Assembly (NCBI RefSeq): GCF_018760785.1
Contig: NZ_JAHHZO010000001.1
Coordinates: forward strand, 558,001-622,000
From: Rhizobium sp. CSW-27
GTDB taxonomy: Bacteria; Pseudomonadota; Alphaproteobacteria; Rhizobiales; Rhizobiaceae
Length of the DNA: 64,000 nucleotides
Reading direction: 5' to 3'
The translations under genes and the position numbers were made by a program. Below, piece after piece: positions 45,248-55,148 of this stretch (its first letter is position 1; each line of letters begins with the position of its first letter). The notes under the pieces are model-generated. The model saw only the letters and a list, made by a program, of their open reading frames with translations, was not told where the DNA came from and searched no databases.

Positions 45248-45745
45248 ATGCAATCCGAACCCATCGCCACCAGCATCACCGGCGTCTATGAAACGCATCT
45301 GCCGGTGCGGGATCTCGACCGCTCGATCGCCTTTTATCGCGACCGGCTGGGCCTTGAGCTGGCAACCGAGATTCCCGAGCGCCAGATTGCCTTCTTCTGG
45401 GTCGGACGGAGAGAGATCGGAATGTTGGGTCTTTGGCAGGTTGGAACCGGCCCCTTGCAGATGCGGCTTCACTTCGCCTTCCGCACGCAAAAAGAGGCCG
45501 TGATCACTGCAAGCGAGACATTGCGAAGCAGCGGGATCGAACCGCTCGACTTCCACGGCAACCCCACCGAGGAACCGGTCGTCATTGGCTGGGCACCCTC
45601 TTTGTCTGTCTACTTCAAGGACCCGGACGGACATTCGCTCGAGTTGATCCACATGCTCGACGAGGCACCCGATCCAGGCTTCGGCATCGGCCCGCTCTCT
45701 GCCTGGATGGCCCATCGCCGCCGCACGGACGGAAAGGCCGCTTGA
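45248..45745 (+). CDS. VOC family (glyoxalase/bleomycin-resistance fold) protein
   Basis: A vicinal-oxygen-chelate protein of about 165 residues. The first half has ETHLPVRDLDRSIAFYRDRL, with a metal-ligand His at residue 17, and RLHFAF with another His. The second half has VYFKDPDGHSLELI, with the last His/Glu pair. Together these fit a metal-dependent lyase, isomerase, dioxygenase or antibiotic-binding role. The substrate is unknown. The ATG at 45248 follows GGGAGACAGAC. The SoxR/MerR-type promoter directly upstream suggests induction by redox-active or electrophilic compounds. Confidence 0.82.
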   Translation: MQSEPIATSITGVYETHLPVRDLDRSIAFYRDRLGLELATEIPERQIAFFWVGRREIGMLGLWQVGTGPLQMRLHFAFRTQKEAVITASETLRSSGIEPLDFHGNPTEEPVVIGWAPSLSVYFKDPDGHSLELIHMLDEAPDPGFGIGPLSAWMAHRRRTDGKAA

Positions 45746-45808
45746 CCTTTTGCCCTCCTCCCCTTAACCGCGCAGGACATCCGGTGGCGATGGCAAAAGG
45801 GGAAAGAC

Positions 45809-47077
45809 GTGAAGGTTCTTCTGATTGGGTCCGGGGGACGCGAGCATGCTCTGGCCTGGAAGCTGGCGCAGTCGCCCAGGCTGACCAGGCTCTACGCCGC
45901 CCCCGGCAATCCAGGGATTGCAGAGGTGGCGGAATGCGTTGCCCTCAATGTCGAGGATCATGCCGCCGTCATCGCCTTCTGCCGCGACACGGCAATCGAT
46001 TTCGTGGTCGTCGGGCCGGAGGCACCGCTGGTGGCCGGCATTGCCGATGATCTGCGGGCGGAAGGCTTCGTGGTGTTCGGACCGTCGAAGGCGGCAGCCC
46101 AGCTGGAAGGATCCAAGGGGTTCACCAAGGACATCTGCGCCCGCTACGGCATTCCGACCGGCGCCTACCAGCGCTTCACCGAGGCCGAGCCCGCCAAGGC
46201 CTATATCCGAGAACAGGGCGCACCCATCGTCGTCAAGGCCGATGGGCTTGCCGCTGGCAAGGGCGTGACGGTGGCCATGACCCTCGACGAGGCACTTTCC
46301 GCAGTCGATGACTGCTTTGCCGGCGCCTTTGGCGCGGCCGGCGCCGAAGTGGTGGTGGAAGCCTATCTGGATGGCGAGGAGGCGAGCTTCTTCTGCCTCT
46401 CCGACGGCAAGACGGCGCTGGCGCTTGCCACCGCGCAGGATCACAAGCGCGTCGGCGATGGCGATACGGGCCCGAACACCGGCGGCATGGGCGCCTATTC
46501 CCCCGCCCCTGTCATGACGCCAGAGATGGTGGAACGCACGATGACGGAGATCATCGAGCCGACCATTCGCGGTATGGCCGAAAGCGGCCATCCCTTCACC
46601 GGCGTCTTCTTCGCCGGCCTGATGATCACCGCCAAGGGCCCGGAACTCATCGAATACAATGTGCGTTTCGGCGATCCGGAGACGCAGGTGCTGATGATGC
46701 GGCTGAAGAGCGATCTTCTGCCGATCCTTCATGCCGCCGCGACCGGCACGCTCGATCAGGTCACCGCCGAATGGCACGACGAGACGGCGCTGACGGTCGT
46801 GATGGCCTCGAAGGGCTATCCCGGTGCCTATGAGAAGGGCACGCCGATCACCGCCCTGCCCGAGGCGGAAGAGGGTGCCCGTGTGTTTCATGCCGGAACC
46901 GCGCTGAAGGACGGGCAACTGGTGGCAACCGGCGGGCGTGTTCTGAACCTGACGGCCATGGGCCGGACGGTGGCAGAGGCGCAGGCGCGGGCCTATGCGC
47001 TCGTCGACCGCGTCGAATGGGAAAACGGCTTCTGCCGCCGCGACATCGGCTGGCGCGCCATCGAACGTGAGGCGTGA
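45809..47077 (+). CDS. purD: Phosphoribosylamine--glycine ligase
   Basis: The second step of purine synthesis, joining glycine to phosphoribosylamine with ATP. The 422-residue protein has the GARS N-terminal [20 protein letters not shown], an ATP-grasp core ([20 protein letters not shown]), the [15 protein letters not shown] signature and [20 protein letters not shown], and a complete C-terminal domain. The start is GTG at 45809, with GGGGAAAG just upstream. It stands 63 bases downstream of the VOC gene. Confidence 0.97.
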   Translation: MKVLLIGSGGREHALAWKLAQSPRLTRLYAAPGNPGIAEVAECVALNVEDHAAVIAFCRDTAIDFVVVGPEAPLVAGIADDLRAEGFVVFGPSKAAAQLEGSKGFTKDICARYGIPTGAYQRFTEAEPAKAYIREQGAPIVVKADGLAAGKGVTVAMTLDEALSAVDDCFAGAFGAAGAEVVVEAYLDGEEASFFCLSDGKTALALATAQDHKRVGDGDTGPNTGGMGAYSPAPVMTPEMVERTMTEIIEPTIRGMAESGHPFTGVFFAGLMITAKGPELIEYNVRFGDPETQVLMMRLKSDLLPILHAAATGTLDQVTAEWHDETALTVVMASKGYPGAYEKGTPITALPEAEEGARVFHAGTALKDGQLVATGGRVLNLTAMGRTVAEAQARAYALVDRVEWENGFCRRDIGWRAIEREA

Positions 47078-47099
47078 TGGGCGCGGCAGGGCTGCGCGC

Positions 47100-47115
47100 T
47101 TAACCTGCGCTTAAC
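47100..47115 (+). promoter_or_regulatory. CtrA-like site upstream of the small secreted protein gene
   Basis: TTAA, seven bases (CCTGCGC), then TTAAC exactly fits the CtrA consensus TTAA-N7-TTAAC. It lies 70 bases upstream of the ATG at 47185 and 23 bases after the purD stop. Confidence 0.4.
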
Positions 47116-47184
47116 CGCATTTCCTGACCGGCTGGAAAGGAAAGACCGCTAGCCTTGGCTCCTCATTCGAGGAGACGCGCCGCC

Positions 47185-47685
47185 ATGCATCGCAACCTTC
47201 TGCTGCTTTTCTGCGTGCTTGCCGCACCGCCGGCGCTGGCCGGGTCGATCGAGCGTTTGTCCGCCGCACCGCTTGCCGATGCGCCCAGCCTGGTTGCGCT
47301 TGGCTGCGCAGGCTGCAGCCAGTCTGTGCCCGATGACGGCGCTTCGCCATCGCTGACGCGCCTTCGCCTGCCGGAGGGACAGCAGATCCTCAGCATCGCC
47401 GAGCGGCACGGCCAGAAGGCGCTGCTGCGCACGGAAGCCTGGATGGGCGGATCGCCGGTCACCTTCGTCAGCCTCAACCCGCTGTTCATCGGCGAGGAGG
47501 AACGGATCATGGCACTGCGCCAGACACCCGCACCCATGGTTGCCGGCGATGGCGTCGATGCCGGCACCACTGCCGCCGTGCGTTCCGGTGCGGAAAATGC
47601 CGCGCCGGTCCTGCCCGATGCGCCCCTTCCCGCCGGACAGGCCGCCCCCAGCTTTTCCGGGTTCGAACTGCGTCTCTCCCCCTGA
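47185..47685 (+). CDS. Small secreted protein, possibly HPE1-like
   Basis: About 166 residues with a clear signal peptide (MHRNLLLLFCVLAAPPALAG). The mature N terminus SIERLSA...VALGCAGCSQS, with a CxxC pair, resembles rhizobial proteins annotated as plant virulence effector HPE1-like, though I hold that name loosely. The middle (ERHGQKALLRTEAWMGGSPV) looks like a small beta domain, and the last third is Ala/Pro-rich. ATG 47185 is chosen because the signal peptide starts there. It is a single gene with a CtrA-like site upstream. Confidence 0.6.
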   Translation: MHRNLLLLFCVLAAPPALAGSIERLSAAPLADAPSLVALGCAGCSQSVPDDGASPSLTRLRLPEGQQILSIAERHGQKALLRTEAWMGGSPVTFVSLNPLFIGEEERIMALRQTPAPMVAGDGVDAGTTAAVRSGAENAAPVLPDAPLPAGQAAPSFSGFELRLSP

Positions 47686-47934
47686 CGACTCGCCGTCCGT
47701 CCGGCCTCTCGACCGACAGTGCCCCGGCACCACGATATCCGGATTGCGCATCCCGAATATGCACAACCACTGATGCATTAGATGTTTGTTTAGCGTTAAG
47801 CCCTATAACCGGGTCGGGGTGCGCTGCAGCATCCGTCAAGCGCAGAAGGCGCGGTAACGAAACACGTTGTCGCCCTCATGCCCCGGAAATCCCCCGGCAG
47901 AGGTTCCCGGCGACGACCAATCGCGGTGGTATCC

Positions 47935-49758
47935 ATGAAAAACATGCGGATTTCTCTCCAGCTCTTCCTGCTGGTGGGAGCGATGATGGCGGTCTTTGCG
48001 GCCATGACCTTCTTCCAGATCCGGTCCTCCACCAATGCCGTCTACCACGAGCGCTACGAGATGCTGCGCACGCAGGTGGAAACGGCGCTTTCGGTGATGA
48101 AGGACTTCAACGACCGCGCCGTTGCCGGCGAATTTCCCGTGGAAGAGGCACAGAAGCGCGCCTTCGCCCTGCTGACCAAGATGCGCTTCGAGCCCGACGG
48201 CTATTTCTTTGCCTATGACTATGACGTCACCATGATCTTCCATCCCAACCAGAAGCTGGTCGGGGCCTCGCAGAAGGGCAAGGGAGACCCCAACGGCTTC
48301 CTCTATCGCGACGAACTGGTGAAGCTCGGCCGCGCCGGCGGCGGCTATGTGGAATTCATCGGCCCGAAGCCGGGCAAGGATCCGAACGACTACAGCTATC
48401 CCAAGGCCTCCTATGGCAAGGCCTTCGAGCCGTGGAAGCTTGTCGTGGTGACCGGTCTCTATACCGACGACCTGAAGGCCGATATCCGCGACACCATCAT
48501 CAAGACCATCGGCGGCTCTGCCCTTCTGTTTTTTGCCGCGCTGGCCGGTGCCTACTACGTGATCCGAGGCATCACCCGGCCGCTGAATGCCATCCACGAT
48601 GCGCTGGGCGCCGTCGCCGATGAAAATACCGGCATTGCCATTCCGCATACGGACATGGGCAACGAAGTGGGCATGATGGCCAAGGCCACCCGGGCCCTGC
48701 AGGAAAAGATCCGCGAGCGCCATGCACTGGCCGAACGCCAGAAGCAGCAGGAGCAGGAACTGCAGAGCGAGCGCGAACGCAGCATCGACATGCAGCGCGA
48801 GGAGGCCCGCGCCCAGGCGCATGTGGTCGCCACCATCGGCTCGGCGCTCGAACGTCTGGCGCAGGGCGACCTGACGGTGCGTTGCGAGGATCTGGGCGGC
48901 AAGTACGAGGGCCTGCGCCACAACTTCAACGACGCGCTGTCGCGCCTCGAACAGGCCATGGCCCGCGTCAACCTGAAGGGCAACGATATCGGCGTCTCGA
49001 AGGAAGAGATCCGCCGTGCTTCCAACGAGCTTGCCCAGCGCACCGAGCGCCAGGCAGCCAATCTGGAAGAAACCTCCGCAGCCCTCGACGAACTGACCGT
49101 GGCCGTACGCCAGACCGCCGATGGCGCCAGGGAAGCGGCCCAGCGCGTGCAGACGATCAGTTCGGAAGCCCGCCAGAGCGATTCGATCGTCGAACAGGCA
49201 ATCAACGCCATGAGCGGCATCGAGCAGTCCTCTTCCGAAATCACGAAGATCATCGGGGTCATCGACGAAATCGCCTTCCAGACCAACCTGCTGGCACTGA
49301 ATGCCGGCGTGGAGGCGGCGCGCGCCGGCGAGAGCGGCAAGGGCTTTGCGGTTGTCGCACAGGAAGTGCGCGAACTGGCCCAGCGGTCCGCCGCCGCCGC
49401 CAAGGAGATCAAGGACCAGATCTCCCGCTCCTCCGGCCAGGTGGAGCATGGCGTGCAGCTGGTTGCCCAGGCCGGCGAGGCGCTGAAGCGCATCTCCAGC
49501 CAGATCGAGGGCGCCAACCACGTGGTTTCGCGCATCGCCCACAGCGCCCAGGAGCAGGACACGACGCTGCGCTCGATCTCCTCCGCGCTCAACCAGCTCG
49601 ACACCGCCACCCAGCAGAACGCCGCCATGGCAGAGGAAACCACCGCCTCGGCAGAGGTTCTGGCCAATGATACCGGCGACCTTCTGGAGCTGATCCGCGG
49701 CTTCCGCACCAGCCAGCAGAGCGGCCATCAGGGCCAGCGGATGCGCATGGCAGGCTGA
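47935..49758 (+). CDS. Methyl-accepting chemotaxis protein with Cache sensor
   Basis: A transmembrane chemoreceptor of about 607 residues. A helix at residues 5-28 is followed by a periplasmic single-Cache-2-like domain, with FEPDGYFFAYDYDVTMIFHP, GFLYRDELVKLGRAGGGYVE and YGKAFEPWKLVVVTGLYTDD, which binds small molecules such as carboxylates. A second helix (residues 185-205), HAMP and a long coiled coil lead to the signalling tip [20 protein letters not shown]. It lacks a C-terminal CheR-binding pentapeptide, unlike the receptor at 17.7-19.7 kb. The ATG at 47935 starts MKNMRISLQ. Confidence 0.92.
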   Translation: MKNMRISLQLFLLVGAMMAVFAAMTFFQIRSSTNAVYHERYEMLRTQVETALSVMKDFNDRAVAGEFPVEEAQKRAFALLTKMRFEPDGYFFAYDYDVTMIFHPNQKLVGASQKGKGDPNGFLYRDELVKLGRAGGGYVEFIGPKPGKDPNDYSYPKASYGKAFEPWKLVVVTGLYTDDLKADIRDTIIKTIGGSALLFFAALAGAYYVIRGITRPLNAIHDALGAVADENTGIAIPHTDMGNEVGMMAKATRALQEKIRERHALAERQKQQEQELQSERERSIDMQREEARAQAHVVATIGSALERLAQGDLTVRCEDLGGKYEGLRHNFNDALSRLEQAMARVNLKGNDIGVSKEEIRRASNELAQRTERQAANLEETSAALDELTVAVRQTADGAREAAQRVQTISSEARQSDSIVEQAINAMSGIEQSSSEITKIIGVIDEIAFQTNLLALNAGVEAARAGESGKGFAVVAQEVRELAQRSAAAAKEIKDQISRSSGQVEHGVQLVAQAGEALKRISSQIEGANHVVSRIAHSAQEQDTTLRSISSALNQLDTATQQNAAMAEETTASAEVLANDTGDLLELIRGFRTSQQSGHQGQRMRMAG

Positions 49759-49784
49759 GCCGTCCATCACCAGACCCGAACAAG

Positions 49785-49809
49785 AACGCCGGAGCGATCC
49801 GGCGTTTTT
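49785..49809 (+). terminator. Rho-independent terminator of the Cache chemoreceptor gene
   Basis: AACGCCGGA (49785-49793) pairs with TCCGGCGTT (49798-49806), followed by a T-run to 49809. It also lies before the end of the convergent DUF523 gene. Confidence 0.85.
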
Positions 49810-49821
49810 GTTGCGATATCG

Positions 49822-50304
49822 TCAGGTCAGAGCGGCCAGAACCTCGATCTCCCGGTCGGAAAACACGCCGATGCCGGCCCTCTTCAACAGAGCGGCCGTG
49901 ACACCCTGGCCGGCATGCTTCACGCCGGAGAAGCTGCCGTCATAGATCGCCAGCGAACCGCAGGACGGACTGCCGTCGATCAGCAGCGCATAGGCGCAGG
50001 CTTTTTCACGGGCAAAGGCGAGCGCCTTTTCGGCCCCCTTCAGGAAGGCCGCGGTCACGTCACCGCCGGTCACTTCCAGCACGCGGGCACGCCCGGCAAT
50101 CACATCCTCGCCGGTTTGCCCGGCCTCGATTTCCGCCGGCGGACGGGGCACGGCCATGCCGCCGGCCAGTTCCGGACAGAAGGACACCAGCCGCCCCTCC
50201 CCCTGCCAGCGCGCGAGTACCGGGTGCGACAGCAGCATGCCGCGCCCGTCATAGCGGACAGGCTGGCCAAGCAGGCAGGCGCTGATGAGGATGTTGGAGG
50301 ACAT
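49822..50304 (-). CDS. DUF523 domain-containing protein
   Basis: About 160 residues of the DUF523 family (related to the N-terminal part of E. coli YbgA-type proteins), function unknown. Family marks are ILISACLLGQPVRYDG near the start, SFCPELAGGMAVPRPPAEI with one cysteine, and LLIDGSPSCGS with another. The conserved cysteines suggest a metal or redox site. The start at 50304 lies four bases after the end of the ParE-like toxin gene, so this gene is probably read from the same toxin-antitoxin transcript. Confidence 0.85.
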   Translation of the reverse strand: MSSNILISACLLGQPVRYDGRGMLLSHPVLARWQGEGRLVSFCPELAGGMAVPRPPAEIEAGQTGEDVIAGRARVLEVTGGDVTAAFLKGAEKALAFAREKACAYALLIDGSPSCGSLAIYDGSFSGVKHAGQGVTAALLKRAGIGVFSDREIEVLAALT

Positions 50305-50308
50305 GATT

Positions 50309-50608
50309 TCATACTTCCAGTTGGCGGAGCACGTCGGAGCGTTCATGAAGAATGCGGATCACTTCGATCATGTCGTCTTCGTGAATCACATAGAAAATCA
50401 GATGGGAGCCGGCCCGCCGTCGACGATAGCCCGGACGCACCCAGCTGACATCGCCACCCGCGAAGGGATGGCGGCCAATCTCGGCGATCGTTTCCAGGAT
50501 CCGGTTCAAATAGCGCTCGGCCTGGGCTTCGGACCATCGATCCCGCGTCCGGTCGCCAATATCGAGAAAGTCGCGTCGCGCGGCGGGACTGAGCCGGACG
50601 TCAGCCAC
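50309..50608 (-). CDS. ParE/RelE-family toxin
   Basis: A 99-residue toxin of the ParE/RelE superfamily. It has LSPAARRDFLDIGDRTRDRW, a helix with AERYLNRILETIAEIGRHP, then the beta-sheet core YRRRRAGSHLIFYVIHEDD and IEVIRILHERSDV, matching ParE, which inhibits DNA gyrase. Its ATG overlaps the last eight bases of the antitoxin gene, the usual toxin-after-antitoxin coupling. The actual target is not proven. Confidence 0.88.
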   Translation of the reverse strand: MADVRLSPAARRDFLDIGDRTRDRWSEAQAERYLNRILETIAEIGRHPFAGGDVSWVRPGYRRRRAGSHLIFYVIHEDDMIEVIRILHERSDVLRQLEV

Positions 50609-50852
50609 GGCTCTTCCATCTCTCCCGCGCGGAGGCCATCAGATGTTCGGGGTCGAAGGCCACGGAAGGTCCGCTGTTCTCTCCCTCAATCAGCGCATTG
50701 CGCAGCCCTTCCAGCTTCGCCTGTTCTTCCTCCAGCAGCCGAAGCCCCGCTTCCACGACCTGCTGCGGCGAAGAAAAGCGACCGCTTTCCACCTGCTCAT
50801 CGACAAAGCGATCAAGCGGCTCATCCAAGATGATGTGAAAGGGCTTGTTCAT
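50601..50852 (-). CDS. ParD-like antitoxin
   Basis: An 83-residue antitoxin. The N-terminal strand NKPFHIILDEPLDRFVDEQV with the helix GRFSSPQQVVEAGLRLLEEE is the ribbon-helix-helix DNA-binding part typical of ParD. The acidic C-terminal tail (AFDPEHLMASARERWKSRG) would wrap the toxin. ATG 50852 is preferred over a longer in-frame start because the fold begins there. It is first in the antitoxin-toxin-DUF523 operon and probably represses it. Confidence 0.85.
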   Translation of the reverse strand: MNKPFHIILDEPLDRFVDEQVESGRFSSPQQVVEAGLRLLEEEQAKLEGLRNALIEGENSGPSVAFDPEHLMASARERWKSRG

Positions 50853-50927
50853 CGGAAGCGTCCAGCGTTGAACCTGACGAACCCAATGTAACACACAGCG
50901 CCGACAAACAGGAAGGCAGATGCAGAA

Positions 50928-50947
50928 GACCCCGCCGAAGCGGGGTC
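50928..50947 (-). terminator. Terminator after glyS
   Basis: On the minus strand, GACCCCGC, loop TTCG and GCGGGGTC form a perfect 8-bp stem with a stable tetraloop, followed by TTCTGC, nine bases beyond the glyS stop. Confidence 0.75.
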
Positions 50948-50956
50948 CTGCAACAC

Positions 50957-53107
50957 TCAGCCGGCGATCTTGGAAAAATCCGCCACGGTGCCGGTGGCTT
51001 CGCGCACGGCATAGAGAAGGGCAAGACGGTTGGCGCGGATGGCCGGGTCCTCGTCGTTGACCAGCACCTCCTCGAAGAAGCGGTCCACCGGGCCGCGCAG
51101 CGTGGAGAGCGCTTCCATGGCAGAGCGGAAGTCTTCCTGCACGATGGCATCGGAGGCCTTGGCGGAGGCGGCACGCACGGCGGTATAGAGCGCCTTTTCG
51201 GCCTCAAGCTTCAGCAGTTCGTCGGACACGCCATCGGCAACCACGGCGCCCTTCTTCTCCTCGGCGGCGAGAAGCTGGGTGGCGCGCTTGGTGCCGGCCA
51301 GCAGGTTCTTGCCGTCCTCGGAGGTGATGAAGGCCGTCAGCGCCTCGACGCGGCGGGCCACCAGCAGCAGATCGTCGGCCGCTGGCGTCAGCACGGCGTC
51401 GATCAGGTCATGGCGGGCACCCATGTCGCGCAGATAGACTTTCAGGCGGTCGTGGAAGAAGGAGAGAAGGTCGCCATCGCCGATCACCGAGAGCAAACGC
51501 AGCCGCACCTTGCGCTCCAGCATGATGCGCACGACGCCGAGCGCGGCACGGCGCAGAGCATAAGGATCCTTGGAGCCGGTCGGCTTTTCGTCGATCGACC
51601 AGAAGCCAACGAGCGTGTCCAGCTTGTCGGCCAGCGCCACGGTGAGGCCCACCTTGCCTTCCGGCAGGCGGTCGGAGGGGCCTTGCGGCTTGTAATGATC
51701 CTCGATGGCGGCCGCCACCTCGTCCGGCTCGCCCTGCAGAGCCGCATATTTGCGGCCCATCAGGCCCTGCAGTTCCGGAAACTCGCCGACGGCTTCGGTG
51801 CGCAGGTCGGCCTTGGCCAGAGCGACGGCACGATCAACGAGCGCCGCATCGGCACCGACCAGCGGCGCGAGCCTGGCGGCGAGCGCCCGGATGCGCGCCA
51901 CACGCTGCCCTTGCGTGCCGAGCTTGGCATGGAAGGTGACGTTCAGCGCGTCGAGCTTGGCCATGCGCTGATCGAGCGGCTTCCTGAGGTCGAGGTCGAA
52001 TCTCTCGGCAGAGGCCTTCAGCGTTTCCATATCCGGCAGGTTGCCCTGATCGCGGGTCCAGAAATGCTTGGCATCCGACAGGCGGGCGCGCACGACCTTG
52101 CCGTTGCCGTGAATGATTTCCTTGCCGCCATCCTTCGCGTCGATGTTGGAGACGAGGATGAAGCGGTTCGACAGCCCCTCGCCGCCTTGGCGGCGGGTGA
52201 CGAAACACTTCTGGTTCGTCTTGATCGTCAGGCGGATGATTTCGGCCGGGATCGCCAGATATTCTTCCTCGAAGGTGCCCATCAGCACATGCGGCCATTC
52301 GACGAGGCCGGACACTTCCTCAAGCAGCCCCTCGTCTTCCACCAGATCGAGGCCGCTCGCGAAGGCGAGATCGCGTGCATCGTGCAGGATCACATCCTTG
52401 CGGCGCTCGGCATCCAGCATCACCTTCGCCTTTTCGAGGCTGGCGATATAATCATCGAAGCGGCGCACAGTGATGGCGTCCGGCGCATGGAAGCGGTGGC
52501 CATAGGTGATGTTGGCGGCGACGATGCCATCCACCTCGAAGGGGATCACCTGCGTCTCGTCATGCTCCGGCCCGAACAGGCAGAGGATGGATTGCAGCGG
52601 ACGCACCCAGCGCAGGCTTTCCGAGCCCTTGCCGTCGATGCCGCCGAAGCGCATGCCCTTCGGCATCGAGGCGGCACCGGAGCGCATGCTCTTCGGCCAG
52701 GGGAAGGCGCGGATGATGCCGGGCATCACATCGCCGATGATTTCTTCCGCAGCCCGGCCGGGTTTGGTGACGATGGCCACGTAGAAATCGCCCTTCTTCG
52801 GATCGGAAACGACCTGCGCCTCCGATACCGAGGCAAGCCCCGCCTTGCGCAGAAAGCCCTGCACGGCCTGTTCCGGCGCCTTGGTGGAGGGACCCTTGAT
52901 TTCCTCGCGCTGATCGGCGGAGCGGGCCGTCAGGCCGCGGATATCGAGCGTCAGGCGGCGCGGCGTCCAGTATTCGCGCGCCCCCTCGTAGGTCAGGCCC
53001 GCTTCCACCAGCGCATCGGTGACGAGCTTCTTAAGGTCGCCGGCAGCCTTGCGCTGCATGCGGGCAGGAATCTCTTCGGAGCGAAGTTCGAGCAGAAGAT
53101 CGGGCAT
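50957..53107 (-). CDS. glyS: Glycine--tRNA ligase beta subunit
   Basis: The beta subunit of the bacterial alpha2beta2 glycyl-tRNA synthetase, 716 residues, which contributes tRNA binding. The N terminus [20 protein letters not shown], the [20 protein letters not shown] region, the HD-like part ([20 protein letters not shown]) and the DALRR-like C-terminal anticodon-binding part ([20 protein letters not shown]) are all present. The partner glyQ is 7.4 kb upstream on the same strand rather than adjacent. It is last in the lemA-aroA-DUF2207-glyS run. Confidence 0.97.
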   Translation of the reverse strand: MPDLLLELRSEEIPARMQRKAAGDLKKLVTDALVEAGLTYEGAREYWTPRRLTLDIRGLTARSADQREEIKGPSTKAPEQAVQGFLRKAGLASVSEAQVVSDPKKGDFYVAIVTKPGRAAEEIIGDVMPGIIRAFPWPKSMRSGAASMPKGMRFGGIDGKGSESLRWVRPLQSILCLFGPEHDETQVIPFEVDGIVAANITYGHRFHAPDAITVRRFDDYIASLEKAKVMLDAERRKDVILHDARDLAFASGLDLVEDEGLLEEVSGLVEWPHVLMGTFEEEYLAIPAEIIRLTIKTNQKCFVTRRQGGEGLSNRFILVSNIDAKDGGKEIIHGNGKVVRARLSDAKHFWTRDQGNLPDMETLKASAERFDLDLRKPLDQRMAKLDALNVTFHAKLGTQGQRVARIRALAARLAPLVGADAALVDRAVALAKADLRTEAVGEFPELQGLMGRKYAALQGEPDEVAAAIEDHYKPQGPSDRLPEGKVGLTVALADKLDTLVGFWSIDEKPTGSKDPYALRRAALGVVRIMLERKVRLRLLSVIGDGDLLSFFHDRLKVYLRDMGARHDLIDAVLTPAADDLLLVARRVEALTAFITSEDGKNLLAGTKRATQLLAAEEKKGAVVADGVSDELLKLEAEKALYTAVRAASAKASDAIVQEDFRSAMEALSTLRGPVDRFFEEVLVNDEDPAIRANRLALLYAVREATGTVADFSKIAG

Positions 53108-53209
53108 GGAAACTGGCTTTTTGCTTGTTGTTCAGGCTGCGGCGGACTTAGCAAGCCAGACGGCGCTTGTCACTCGAAAAGCCGAGTGGGCTGATGGGAC
53201 AATGACGAC

Positions 53210-55144
53210 TTACCAGCCGCCGCCCCCGCCGCCGCCGCCCCCGCCGCCGGATGAGCCTCCGGAAAAGCCTGAGGAAGACGAGGAGGAGGTTTCCGGGATG
53301 GTGGAAGCAATGCTGGAGGCCATGGAAGACGAGAAGCTGCCGATGCCGGACCCGAAATCGCCGATCGATCCGCCGTGATACCAGACAGGCTGATAGGTGG
53401 CGGCAGCCCCGGCGGCTGTCGCCAGCCAGAGGTTGAAGGTGTCACTCCATGGCCTTTCCACCCCGAGCGCCACGGCATAGGGCAGCAGGGTTTCGAAATG
53501 CTGCGGCGACATCCTTGGCGCGCCGGCCATGTTGAGACGATCCTTTTCAGCCAGCGTCAGGTAAAGCTCCAGCCCCGCGATGCCGGCCATCAGTCGGGCG
53601 CCCAGCGGCGTCGGCGCCCCCATCAGCACGAAGAACAGCCCGTTGACCAGGAACAGACCGCCGACGGAGGCAAATACCGGCCACTCGCCATTGTCGATAC
53701 TGCCGAGAATGCTGACGACGAAGAAGCCGGCCGCGCTGAAGGCGATGAAGCCGACGATGGCAAAGCCGATCGCCGCCATCAGCCGCAGGAAAAGGGTGCG
53801 GCGGCGCATGAAGGCCCGGGCCGCGCTGACCGCCGCACGGCTCCAGATAACCCCGCCAACCGCCGGAACAGCAAGCGCCACGACGCTGTCCGGATGCACA
53901 TTGCCAAGGACGAGCAGGGTGGCAAGCACGAGAAGGCTGACCACCGCGCCACCGATCACATGGCCGAGATTGCGCTTGTAGTAGCGGCCGCGATGCTCCT
54001 TCTCTATGGCCGAGCGGAAACTGCGCGCCACGCTCTGCACGCGCTCTCCGTTGTCCCTGTCGATCGCGAAGGTGCTGCCGGGGCCGCCGAGGTCACGCAT
54101 CAGCACGGCCTGCCCCGTCGGCAGCGTTTCCGTCAGCGGCTTGCCGGTGCGGCGCACGACGATGCGGCTGTCGAGATCCTCCAGCGTCACATGGCCCTTC
54201 ACGGCCAGATCGATGAAACTGGCAGAGAGCGCCTCCCAGCCGGCGCCGGAAAAGCCCCTGTTGTGCACGTAGTTGACGAGCGCCGGCGAAAGACCATCCG
54301 GCGCATCCCAGCGCGGCACCACCACGCCCTTCGGCGGATCGCGGCCGACGCGCCGCCAGCACCAGACGTAATAGAGGGTGACGACCGCAAGCCCGCCGAA
54401 ACCGATGATCAGGTTGAGGTTGTCACGCAGGAACCAGTCGCGCCGCTGCGCCTCGGAAGGCGGCGCGATGGAACCCGCAGGCACGGCGATGACGATGGTG
54501 AGGCCTTCCCGGGGCCCCAGCGGACGGGTAGTCTCGAAGCGCGGCGCCGTTGCGCTGCCGCCGATGCGGGCATTCTTTTCGCGCGATCCCTGCCGCCCGG
54601 TATAGACCGTCATGTCCGTGGCGGACACGCCCGGCGGCAGGTTGACGACGGCAGAGGCCCGGCTGATCGGAAAGATCCAACCGGTGCCGGTCACGTTCCA
54701 GTAGAATTCCTCGTGGTCGGGGAAATAGCGCACCTGCCGGTCGGTGCGATAGGTCAGCTCATAGGTATGGCGACCGGGAGAGAGCAGCCGCTCGGAAGAG
54801 CCCATGAAGATGCGCAGGCCGCCCTCGATGGCTTCCGTATGCCAGTCCTCGGGCGACCCGTCACGCGCGACCGACAAAACCTCGAATCCGACCCGTTGCA
54901 GGCGGCCGTTGGCATCTTTCAGGAAGAGCGGAAAATCGCGAAAGATGCCGCGGCGAATGTCGCGGCCCTCGGCATTGACCGTGATGGTCTCCGTGACGGT
55001 CACGGTGCCGTCACGGGAGAGATCGATGTTCGAGCGGTAGCTTTCGATTCCCTCGGCAGCGACGGCCTTCCCGGCCGCCGCGCCGAAAAGCAGGGGCAGC
55101 AGCAGGGCGAGCAGCAAGCCTGCCTGCGAGAGCCCCGCCCGCAT
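53210..55144 (-). CDS. DUF2207 domain-containing membrane protein
   Basis: About 644 residues. A signal peptide ([20 protein letters not shown], cleavage near AVAAEG) precedes an extracytoplasmic beta-rich domain (IDLSRDGTVTVTETITVNAE, DIRRGIFRDFPLF) of the DUF2207 type. A transmembrane helix, a cytoplasmic stretch (VVPRWDAPDGLSPALVNYVH) and several more helices follow. The end is a Ser-rich then poly-Gly tail closing with Trp, as is common in this family. Function unknown. DUF2207 genes usually sit beside lemA, and here aroA lies between them. Start MRAGLSQ at 55144. Confidence 0.9.
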   Translation of the reverse strand: MRAGLSQAGLLLALLLPLLFGAAAGKAVAAEGIESYRSNIDLSRDGTVTVTETITVNAEGRDIRRGIFRDFPLFLKDANGRLQRVGFEVLSVARDGSPEDWHTEAIEGGLRIFMGSSERLLSPGRHTYELTYRTDRQVRYFPDHEEFYWNVTGTGWIFPISRASAVVNLPPGVSATDMTVYTGRQGSREKNARIGGSATAPRFETTRPLGPREGLTIVIAVPAGSIAPPSEAQRRDWFLRDNLNLIIGFGGLAVVTLYYVWCWRRVGRDPPKGVVVPRWDAPDGLSPALVNYVHNRGFSGAGWEALSASFIDLAVKGHVTLEDLDSRIVVRRTGKPLTETLPTGQAVLMRDLGGPGSTFAIDRDNGERVQSVARSFRSAIEKEHRGRYYKRNLGHVIGGAVVSLLVLATLLVLGNVHPDSVVALAVPAVGGVIWSRAAVSAARAFMRRRTLFLRLMAAIGFAIVGFIAFSAAGFFVVSILGSIDNGEWPVFASVGGLFLVNGLFFVLMGAPTPLGARLMAGIAGLELYLTLAEKDRLNMAGAPRMSPQHFETLLPYAVALGVERPWSDTFNLWLATAAGAAATYQPVWYHGGSIGDFGSGIGSFSSSMASSIASTIPETSSSSSSGFSGGSSGGGGGGGGGGGW

Positions 55145-55148
55145 GGCG

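Noticed and set aside
53019..53378. Plus-strand frame encoding a long proline run
   Set aside because: It is the antisense of the poly-Gly tail of the DUF2207 protein and of the glyS start.
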